From positions 594,025 to 658,024 of the forward strand of contig NZ_JH719395.1 in NCBI RefSeq assembly GCF_000271845.1: a DNA stretch of 64,000 bases. The letters run 5' to 3'. This document shows, piece by piece, positions 1 through 6,246 of this stretch. Position numbers and translations under genes: made by a program. The notes under the pieces are model-generated. The model did no database searches. It worked only from the letters and a program-made list of their open reading frames with translations, and was not told where the DNA came from. Position 1 is the stretch's first letter. The number at the start of each line of letters is the position of its first letter. This stretch comes from Rhizobium leguminosarum bv. trifolii WSM2297 (GTDB lineage: Bacteria; Pseudomonadota; Alphaproteobacteria; Rhizobiales; Rhizobiaceae).

Positions 1-1
1 G

Positions 2-475
2 CCTGAAACCGCCATTGAGAACCGCGACCGGCGGCTTCAGGCAATCTTTTCCTCTGCCGCGCCGGTCTCGGCGTCACGGGCGGCCGCGCGGCCGGAAAAC
101 ACGCTGTTTCCCCAGGCGTTGCGCGATTTCGTCGGCTTCGAGGTTGAGGACGTGCCCTGGCGCAAACGGTTGCCGGGCTTCAAGGACTATTGCCTCGATA
201 TCGACGGCTGCGAGGTCAACCTGATGTGGATCCGCCCTGGCCGCGCGCTGCCGGCGCACACCCACAAAGGCATGGAACTGATCCTCATTCTCGACGGCGC
301 CTTCAACGATGAGCGCGGCCGTTTCGGCCCCGGCGACATCTCCATTGCCGACGAGACGATCGACCACCGGCCGGTCGCCGAAGAGGACCGGCCCTGCATC
401 GCCTTTGCCGTTTCGGACGGGCCGGTGAAGCTGACCGGATCCCTTCGCCAGATGATCGGCGACCTGATCGGCTGA
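2..475 (+). CDS. chrR: ChrR-type cupin anti-sigma factor, 5' end outside window
   Basis: The reading frame is open from the first bases, so the start and the N-terminal zinc-binding anti-sigma domain lie upstream. The visible 157 codons hold a C-terminal cupin domain with the metal-binding pattern HTHKGME (His-x-His-x-x-x-Glu) followed by LILDG, as in the ChrR family. In Rhodobacter, ChrR binds and inhibits the ECF sigma factor RpoE and releases it on exposure to singlet oxygen. The sigma gene would be expected just upstream. The downstream genes (SDR, cfa, photolyase) match known members of the RpoE-ChrR regulon, which supports the assignment. The symbol is by family; the anti-sigma domain itself cannot be checked here. 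Confidence 0.8.
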   Translation, partial: PETAIENRDRRLQAIFSSAAPVSASRAAARPENTLFPQALRDFVGFEVEDVPWRKRLPGFKDYCLDIDGCEVNLMWIRPGRALPAHTHKGMELILILDGAFNDERGRFGPGDISIADETIDHRPVAEEDRPCIAFAVSDGPVKLTGSLRQMIGDLIG

Positions 476-522
476 AAGCAGCCACAATGGTGTGATAGAG
501 CCATAAATCCGGGAGAGGTAGA

Positions 523-548
523 GGAACTTCCGGACCTGTTTTCGTGTT
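523..548 (+). promoter_or_regulatory. Candidate EcfG/RpoE2-type promoter before the SDR gene
   Basis: GGAAC at 523-527 is followed after 19 bases by TT at 547-548, fitting the GGAAC-N18/19-TT consensus described for S. meliloti RpoE2. It sits 28 bases before the SDR start codon. The match is short and could arise by chance; the gene may equally be read through from chrR, 100 bases upstream. Confidence 0.3.
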
Positions 549-575
549 GGTCAGGCAGACCCGGAGGAACATGTC

Positions 576-1409
576 ATGCGTGATTTCATCGCCCGTCCCG
601 AACATGGGATCGTCTGGATCACCGGGGCGAGTTCCGGTATCGGCCGGGCGCTTGCGCTGAAGCTTGCCGGCGAGGGATACAAGGTCGCCGTCACCGCCAG
701 AAGCCATGAAAAGCTGGTCGAGCTGCAGTCCGAGGCAAGCGGCCTTTCCGGCAGCATTGTCGTTCTCGACGGCGACGTCACCGATGCCGAGGACATGGAA
801 CATGTCATGGCCTCCATCGAATATGAACATGGCACGCTTGCCATGGCGATCCTCAATGCCGGCGTTTACCTGCCTGTTCATGCCGAGGATCTGAACCGCT
901 CCGATTTCGACAGAAGCTTTGCCGTCAATCTTTCCGGCGTCGTCAACTGTCTGCTGCCGGCGGTCAATCATATGAAGGCGAAAGGGCAGGGGCAGATTGC
1001 CATCGTCTCCTGCGTCACCGGCTATGGCGGCCTGCCGACGGGTGCTGCCTATGGCGCCACCAAGGCGGCGCTGATCAATATGGCCGAAAGCCTGAAATTC
1101 GATCTCGACAAGATAGGCATCCGCATCCAGCTGGTCAGCCCGGGTTTTCTCGATACGCCGGCGACTGGGAAAAACGCCTTTCCGATGTCAGCCTTGGTGT
1201 CGGTCGAGGAGGCCGCCCGGCAGATTGCCGCCGGGCTGAAATCGCAGGCTTTCGAGATCGCGTTCCCGAAGCGCGTCGCCACCATGCTGAAGCTGGCGCG
1301 CCTGCTGCCCTATGGCGCTTATTTTCCGCTGGTGAACCGCGTCACCGGCTGGCGGGAGCGGCCGCCATCGGCGGGTCACCATCCGGTGACGCCGCATCTG
1401 GCGGAATGA
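576..1409 (+). CDS. SDR family NAD(P)-dependent oxidoreductase
   Basis: The 277-residue protein is a classical short-chain dehydrogenase. The cofactor-binding motif TGASSGIG is at residues 17-24, NAG at about 94-96, and the catalytic set is Ser145, Tyr159 and Lys163 (YGATK). The ATG at 576 is chosen because GGAGGA lies 8 bases upstream. The substrate is unknown. Its place after chrR and beside cfa and a photolyase gene fits the SDR of the RpoE-ChrR singlet-oxygen regulon, so a role in handling oxidised lipids or aldehydes is possible but inferred. The stop codon abuts the stop of the convergent cfa gene with no base between them. Confidence 0.85.
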   Translation: MRDFIARPEHGIVWITGASSGIGRALALKLAGEGYKVAVTARSHEKLVELQSEASGLSGSIVVLDGDVTDAEDMEHVMASIEYEHGTLAMAILNAGVYLPVHAEDLNRSDFDRSFAVNLSGVVNCLLPAVNHMKAKGQGQIAIVSCVTGYGGLPTGAAYGATKAALINMAESLKFDLDKIGIRIQLVSPGFLDTPATGKNAFPMSALVSVEEAARQIAAGLKSQAFEIAFPKRVATMLKLARLLPYGAYFPLVNRVTGWRERPPSAGHHPVTPHLAE

Positions 1410-2669
1410 TCACCGGCGCGAGAACACCACCTGGCGTACATCGATATTGCGGGCGCGGAAACCGGCCTCGCAATAGAACAGATAGAACTCCCAGAGCCGC
1501 TTAAAACGCTCGTCGAAACCCATCGGGCGGATGCGTTCCCAGACCGACCAGAAGCGCTCGCGCCATTCGGCAAGCGTTCGGGCATAGTCGAGCCCGAACC
1601 CGAAATCCTTGACCAGTGACAGATCGACCTTGCCGGCGAGTTCGGCCAAGTGATTGCGCGTCGGCAGCATGCCGCCGGGAAAGACATATTTCTGAATGAA
1701 GTCGGGATTGCCGCGATACTGGTCAAAGGATTCCGGACTGATGGTGATGATCTGCAGGCCGGCCTTGCCGCCCGGCTTCAGACATTGCCTGAGTTTGGCG
1801 AAATAGGACGGCCAGTATTTCTCACCGACGGCTTCGAACATTTCGATCGAGACGATCCGGTCATAGAGCCCGGTCTCGTCGCGGTAATCCTGGAAGCGGA
1901 ATTCGACGCGGTCGTCGAGGCCGGCGTTGCGGATGCGCTCCTGCGCAAAGGCGAGCTGCTCGCGGCTGATCGTCAGTCCCGTCACCTTGCAGTTCAGCTC
2001 GCCTGCTGCGAATTCGGCAAAACCGCCCCAGCCGCATCCGATCTCCAGAACGTGATCGCCTGGCCCGATGCCGGTCGCCTCGGCGAGAGCGCGGTATTTG
2101 GCGTTCTGGGCCGATTGCAGATCATTGGCCCCGGTGGAATAGAGGGCCGAGGAATAGGTCATGCTCGGATCCAGCCATTGCCTGTAGAAATCGTTGCCGA
2201 GATCGTAATGGGCGGAAATGTTGCGCTTCGAGCCCGTCTTGGTATTGGCGTTCATCCAATGGCGGACGCGCTCGACGAGGCGGCCAAGGCCGCCCTTGCC
2301 ATGCGCATAGCTGAAGGCTGCCTCGCCGTTGACGAGAAAGAGCTCGAGGAAGGCGGCGATGTCAGGGCTGTCCCAGTCGCCGTCCATATAGGTTTCGGCA
2401 ACCCCGATCGTGCCGCTTGTCAGCGCCCGATAGGCGAGGTTCCAGTTGTGAAGGCTCAGTGCTGCCTTTGGCCCGGCCATCTTGCCTTCGACCAACAGTC
2501 TGCGGCCGTCGGGCAGGGTCACGGCGAGCGACCCGTGTTGCATGTGCAGAAGGCCGCGCAGAGCGAGCTTTGCCTTGAAGGGAAGCCCCTTCACCATGCG
2601 GGACATGTTTTCGGCCGTCAGCGTCACCGCATCACGAGCCAGCAGATTCCAGTCCTGCGCCTTGCCCAT
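1410..2669 (-). CDS. cfa: Cyclopropane-fatty-acyl-phospholipid synthase family protein
   Basis: This 419-residue SAM-dependent methyltransferase would add a methylene bridge to unsaturated acyl chains of membrane phospholipids. The SAM site VLEIGCGWGGFAEFA is at about residue 200, and the C-terminal region carries FPGGMLPT and a further acyl-binding helix region as in CfaS. The start at 2669 (MGKAQDW) is preferred over an upstream start at 2816 because GGAGGAGA precedes it at the right distance and the extra 49 residues look non-coding. A TGAACC-N18-TAAATC element 117 bases upstream resembles an RpoE-ChrR promoter. A cfa homologue belongs to that regulon in Rhodobacter. Whether it makes cyclopropane or furan-type fatty acids cannot be told from sequence. 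Confidence 0.88.
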   Translation of the reverse strand: MGKAQDWNLLARDAVTLTAENMSRMVKGLPFKAKLALRGLLHMQHGSLAVTLPDGRRLLVEGKMAGPKAALSLHNWNLAYRALTSGTIGVAETYMDGDWDSPDIAAFLELFLVNGEAAFSYAHGKGGLGRLVERVRHWMNANTKTGSKRNISAHYDLGNDFYRQWLDPSMTYSSALYSTGANDLQSAQNAKYRALAEATGIGPGDHVLEIGCGWGGFAEFAAGELNCKVTGLTISREQLAFAQERIRNAGLDDRVEFRFQDYRDETGLYDRIVSIEMFEAVGEKYWPSYFAKLRQCLKPGGKAGLQIITISPESFDQYRGNPDFIQKYVFPGGMLPTRNHLAELAGKVDLSLVKDFGFGLDYARTLAEWRERFWSVWERIRPMGFDERFKRLWEFYLFYCEAGFRARNIDVRQVVFSRR

Positions 2670-2785
2670 CTCTCCTCCTCCAGCATTTTCTTGCCGGTTT
2701 GGGACGACGAAGCCCTGTAATATACGTGCGGCCGCCCCCCGGCGATTACATCGAAGGCTACTGTATAATTGCTCAAATCGGAACT

Positions 2786-2815
2786 GATTTAAGATAAGAT
2801 TATAACTGCGGTTCA
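2786..2815 (-). promoter_or_regulatory. Candidate RpoE(ChrR)-type promoter of cfa
   Basis: On the minus strand TGAACC (2815-2810) and TAAATC (2791-2786) are separated by 18 bases. The Rhodobacter RpoE consensus as I recall it is TGATCC-N18-TAAGA. One mismatch is present in the -35 box. The region is AT-rich compared with its surroundings. Confidence 0.45.
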
Positions 2816-2875
2816 CTCTATTTCAGCGCCTTTACGCGTCCAAAAGGACGGGCGTAGCGGGACGGACGCGCGCAT

Positions 2876-4324
2876 TCATGCAACATCCTTTGTGGCCTTG
2901 TAAGCAGCGAGCGCCCGGTTGCGCGCGCTCGCGTGGTCGACGATCGGTCTCGGATAGGTTTGACCAAGCGTGATGCCTGCCTCGTCGAGCATGCTCTTCG
3001 GTGCCTCGAACGGCCGATGGATGTATTTTGCCGCGAGTTCTCGAAGCTCCGGCACATGCGCTCTGACATAATCGCCGTCCGGATCGAAGGTCTGGCCTTG
3101 CAGCACCGGATTGAAGATCCGGAAGAACGGCGAGGCGTCGGCTCCCGAGCCCGCCACCCACTGCCAGCTGGCCGCATTGTTGGCGGGATCGGCATCAACA
3201 AGCGTGTCGCGGAACCAGGCCTCGCCGCGGCGCCAGTCGACCATCAGATCCTTGATGAGGAAAGAGGCGACGATCATGCGCACCCGGTTGTGCATCCAGC
3301 CATGGCGCCAGAGCTGGCGCATGCCGGCATCGACGATGGGGTAGCCGGTCAGCCCCCGGCACCACGCCTCGAAATCCTCATCGGCATTGCGCCATTCAAA
3401 GCCGTCGAAACGATCGTTCCAGTTGCTGGAGGCAAGGCGAGGGAAATGGAAAAGCAGGTGATAGGAGAATTCGCGCCAGGCGATCTCCTTGCGGAAATGC
3501 ACGATATCGGCCGCCGGCACCCGTTTCGACAGACCGCGTGTCGCATCCCAGATGCGGGCAGGGGAGATCTCGCCGAGCGCCAGGTGCGGCGACAGCATCG
3601 ATGTTGCCTGCTTCGCCGGATAGTCGCGGTTTTCCCTATAGCCGTCGAGCGTGTCCTCGACGAAGGCACGGAGCTTATCCCGGCCGCCTTGCTCGCCTGG
3701 CGTCCAGAGATCACCAAAATCCCTCGCCCAGTCCGGCTTCGTCGGCAGCAGTTTCCAGCTCTCCAGCCTTTCCGATTTCGGAAGCTGCGCTGCCAGCTGC
3801 AGTTTCACCGGCGCCTCCAGCGGTAGCGCTAGTTCGCCCGCGCCCTCCAGCGCCCGCCAGAATGGCGTATAGACGCGATAGGGTGTGCCGCTGCCGGTCA
3901 TCAGCCGGGAAGGTTCGTGCAGCAGTTGGCCGCCGAAGCTTCTCACCTCGATCGCCTGCTTTTTCAATTCGTGCTTGATGCGTATGTCGATAGTTGTGCA
4001 GGAGGGATCATAGCGCCGGTTCCAGAAGACCGCTGCGGCACCGCTCTCGCTGATGAAAGCGCGAAGCACCTCGAGCGCCTCGCCGCTTGCCAGCACCAGC
4101 TGTCCCTGACGCTTGCGCAGCGCCCTGTCGAGCGCTTCCAGCGAATGATGCAGCCACCAGGCCTGCGCGGCACCGAGCGGACCGGCACCTGCGGCGGGCT
4201 CGCTGATATAGAGGGGGATGACCGGCCGCCCCGAGAGATGAGCGGCGTTGAGAGCCTGGTTGTCGTCAAGGCGCAAATCCTTGCGAAACCAGAGAATGAC
4301 CGGATTTGCCGCCCTCTTTGCCAA
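2876..4324 (-). CDS. phrB: Deoxyribodipyrimidine photo-lyase (class I cryptochrome/photolyase)
   Basis: The 482-residue enzyme repairs UV-induced pyrimidine dimers with light energy. The N-terminal antenna domain begins VILWFRKDLRLDDN (residues about 9-22). The C-terminal FAD domain has FRKEIAWREF, HNRVRMIVASFL and the stretch around NNAASWQWVAGSGADASP (18 residues), which is typical of class I CPD photolyases. The start is a TTG at 4324 with AAGGGA 8 bases upstream. A TGATCC-N18-TAGCAG element lies upstream, so it is probably a target of the RpoE-ChrR pair, as phrA is in Rhodobacter. Confidence 0.92.
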   Translation of the reverse strand: MAKRAANPVILWFRKDLRLDDNQALNAAHLSGRPVIPLYISEPAAGAGPLGAAQAWWLHHSLEALDRALRKRQGQLVLASGEALEVLRAFISESGAAAVFWNRRYDPSCTTIDIRIKHELKKQAIEVRSFGGQLLHEPSRLMTGSGTPYRVYTPFWRALEGAGELALPLEAPVKLQLAAQLPKSERLESWKLLPTKPDWARDFGDLWTPGEQGGRDKLRAFVEDTLDGYRENRDYPAKQATSMLSPHLALGEISPARIWDATRGLSKRVPAADIVHFRKEIAWREFSYHLLFHFPRLASSNWNDRFDGFEWRNADEDFEAWCRGLTGYPIVDAGMRQLWRHGWMHNRVRMIVASFLIKDLMVDWRRGEAWFRDTLVDADPANNAASWQWVAGSGADASPFFRIFNPVLQGQTFDPDGDYVRAHVPELRELAAKYIHRPFEAPKSMLDEAGITLGQTYPRPIVDHASARNRALAAYKATKDVA

Positions 4325-4351
4325 TAAGACCGTCCCTTCAGTTCTTTCAAG

Positions 4352-4381
4352 CTGCTACGGATGTACGCAACGTCCGGATCA
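4352..4381 (-). promoter_or_regulatory. Candidate RpoE(ChrR)-type promoter of the photolyase gene
   Basis: On the minus strand an exact TGATCC (4381-4376) is followed after 18 bases by TAGCAG (4357-4352), close to TGATCC-N18-TAAGA. It lies 28 bases before the TTG start. Together with the similarly spaced element before cfa this makes a shared ECF promoter credible. Confidence 0.5.
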
Positions 4382-4407
4382 AAAGTTTCATCGGCTGCCG
4401 TGACATG

Positions 4408-4434
4408 AAAAAGGCCGGGATGAACCGGCCTTTT
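4408..4434 (-). terminator. Intrinsic terminator after the 108-aa secreted protein gene
   Basis: On the minus strand AAAAGGCCGG, a six-base loop and CCGGCCTTTTT form a strong hairpin ending in a T run. It ends transcription of the gene at 4481-4807 before the photolyase promoter. Confidence 0.7.
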
Positions 4435-4480
4435 CCAGTGGCGCGCTTTGCGCGACATGTTTTGAAGTCAACACTGCCTG

Positions 4481-4807
4481 TCAGTTGTCGTATTCACGGC
4501 AGGCTTCGCTGATCGAGGCGCCGCTCTGGCCGCCACGCGTATCGACGCCGGACATTTGCTGCGGCATGCCGGGGCAATCCAAGGTTTGCGGCTGGCCGAT
4601 GCTCTGTGTCGTCGTCGGGTCGACTGGCGAAACCGCCATCGGGTGGATGCCGTTGTCACTATTGGTGTAATCGGATGAATAGTTACCCGAATTCGGATCG
4701 GTCGAACCGCCATTGGTCGGCCCGACAGGATCGGGGTTCGACTGGGCAAAGGCCGACGATGCCATGCTGAGCGCCAGCAGCGAAGCGGCAATAAGGGATT
4801 TTGTCAT
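4481..4807 (-). CDS. Small secreted protein of unknown function
   Basis: The gene encodes 108 residues. A signal peptide (MTKSLIAASLLALSMASSAFA, cut after AFA) is followed by a Pro/Asn/Ser/Asp/Gly-rich region and a tail with two cysteines. The start at 4807 is set by AAAGGAGG 7 bases upstream; a longer frame to 4972 has no such site. No family is recognised. It is a single gene with its own terminator downstream and a GGAAC-N18-TT element 42 bases upstream, so it may belong to the general stress response. Export to the periplasm is predicted; function is unknown. Confidence 0.75.
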   Translation of the reverse strand: MTKSLIAASLLALSMASSAFAQSNPDPVGPTNGGSTDPNSGNYSSDYTNSDNGIHPMAVSPVDPTTTQSIGQPQTLDCPGMPQQMSGVDTRGGQSGASISEACREYDN

Positions 4808-4848
4808 GAGAATCCTCCTTTGATTTTCATCTTGGATGACCCCGGTGT

Positions 4849-4873
4849 AACCACCTGCGGGAATCATTGTTCC
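4849..4873 (-). promoter_or_regulatory. Candidate EcfG/RpoE2-type promoter
   Basis: GGAAC on the minus strand at 4873-4869 is followed after exactly 18 bases by TT at 4850-4849. It lies directly upstream of the small secreted protein gene starting at 4807. Confidence 0.5.
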
Positions 4874-5007
4874 GAAATTCGCGAAAAACTTGCACGCGGG
4901 CATTGCATGGTTACGCATAAACCTTAACGGCCGAAGCCGCTGGATCGCCGCCGCTGCCTGCCTTAGTGGCATGATGAAAGGCTAAAATTCAGCAGCATGA
5001 GGCCGCT

Positions 5008-5325
5008 ATGTTCGTTTCCCCTCGCGAGGCCGCCGATCTCGGTCTGCAGATTGCGCTTGCACTCGTTTTGACGGCAAGCGGCATGGCAATCGCGTCCTCT
5101 GCCGTGGGCAGCGAAAAGACCGGTATATCGGCGATTGACGTCAGCCGCCCCTCGTTGTGGACCGCTGTCCCAATGCGCGTCGATCCGACAACACAGGCCT
5201 ATCTGCGTGCCGACGCCCCGGCCGCACTGGTGCTTGCCGACGGCGCCGATGAACTGTGCCATGACCAGATCGGTCTTCGCCTCTCCTGCGATCTGATGGC
5301 CACTTCCGGCACAGCGGCGTTCTAG
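5008..5325 (+). CDS. Hypothetical small protein with N-terminal hydrophobic segment
   Basis: The 105-residue frame has codon use like its neighbours, with G or C mostly at the third position. It has one hydrophobic stretch near residues 11-32 that could be a membrane anchor or signal sequence. No domain is recognised. The ribosome binding site is weak (GAGG about 7 bases before the ATG). A competing frame lies on the opposite strand. I favour this one on codon use, but it may not be a gene. Confidence 0.45.
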   Translation: MFVSPREAADLGLQIALALVLTASGMAIASSAVGSEKTGISAIDVSRPSLWTAVPMRVDPTTQAYLRADAPAALVLADGADELCHDQIGLRLSCDLMATSGTAAF

Positions 5326-5403
5326 GACGGCAGCTTTGGAGGCGTAACCTCATCTCCCGAAGCTTGCAAAAGGCAGTGATTTGCCGTTTCATCGGGCGAT
5401 AAT

Positions 5404-5482
5404 GCCTGTCGTCCGGAAGTGTGCAGCGGTTCCGGGATAACGACATGCATGCTAACAACGAGCTGAAGCGCGTCGCACGAAC
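5404..5482. repeat. RIME-like palindromic intergenic repeat
   Basis: The stretch contains GTGTGCAGCGGTT, then CGACATGCATG, an AGCTGAAGCG segment and CGTCGCACG. These modules recur in the same order or as inverted parts at 44128-44302 and 60517-60631. It matches the style of the Rhizobium intergenic mosaic elements. It lies just before the HAD phosphatase gene. Confidence 0.6.
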
Positions 5483-5544
5483 CAAATTTGATGTCACACG
5501 CTTTACCGACAACCATCCGATGCTCTTCCTTAAAGGATCCGCCT

Positions 5545-6222
5545 TTGTCCCTGCCGATGCCCCGCGGCTTCGAGAAGCCTTATGCCGCCTTCCTGTTCGA
5601 TATGGACGGCACCATCCTCAATTCGATCCGTGCCGCCGAGCGTGTATGGGGCGATTGGGCAAGGCGTCAGGGGCTGGATGTCGCCGACTTTTTGCCGAAG
5701 ATGCATGGATCGCGCGGCATCGACACGATCGCCCGCCTGAACCTGCCCGGCGTCGATCCCGAACATGAAGCCAAGCTGGTGACCGAGGCGGAAATTGCCG
5801 ATGTCGGCGATGTCGTTGCCATTTCAGGCGCTGCGGCATTTCTGAGTGCGCTGCCGCCGGATCGCTGGGCGATCGTCACCTCATCGCCGCTGCGTCTTGC
5901 CCATCGGCGGCTGGAGGCGGCAGGTCTGCCGCTGCCGAGATTCATGGTGACGGCCGAGGACGTCAAGGTCGGTAAACCCGATCCGCAATGTTATATCTTG
6001 GGCGCCGAACGCCTCGGCGTCAGCACGCACGACTGCCTGGTGTTCGAGGATGTCGCCGCCGGCATCACCGCCGGCGAGGCGGCGGGCGCCGATGTCATGG
6101 TCGTGACGGCAACCCATCACCAGAAGATGGAGACGACGCATCCGACCCTTTCGTCCTATGACGAGATCTCGGTCCGCATCTCAGCCGACCATAAGATGTT
6201 TATCGTCCCCAAAGCGGCCTGA
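5545..6222 (+). CDS. HAD-IA family hydrolase (phosphatase/phosphomutase-like)
   Basis: The 225-residue protein has all four HAD motifs: FDMDGT (nucleophile Asp and acid Asp), TSS (motif II), GKPDP with the motif III lysine, and VFEDVAAG (motif IV). The cap insertion between motifs I and II is alpha-helical, as in the subfamily of sugar-phosphate and phosphoglycolate phosphatases. I place the start at the TTG at 5545 because AAAGGA ends 7 bases before it. An ATG at 5557 is in frame, and a far-upstream ATG at 5488 falls inside the repeat region. The substrate cannot be told; a small sugar or glycerol phosphate is likely from the family. It is convergent with nasA. Confidence 0.85.
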   Translation: MSLPMPRGFEKPYAAFLFDMDGTILNSIRAAERVWGDWARRQGLDVADFLPKMHGSRGIDTIARLNLPGVDPEHEAKLVTEAEIADVGDVVAISGAAAFLSALPPDRWAIVTSSPLRLAHRRLEAAGLPLPRFMVTAEDVKVGKPDPQCYILGAERLGVSTHDCLVFEDVAAGITAGEAAGADVMVVTATHHQKMETTHPTLSSYDEISVRISADHKMFIVPKAA

Positions 6223-6246
6223 CACCGGCCAGTCCGCCTTGCGCAT

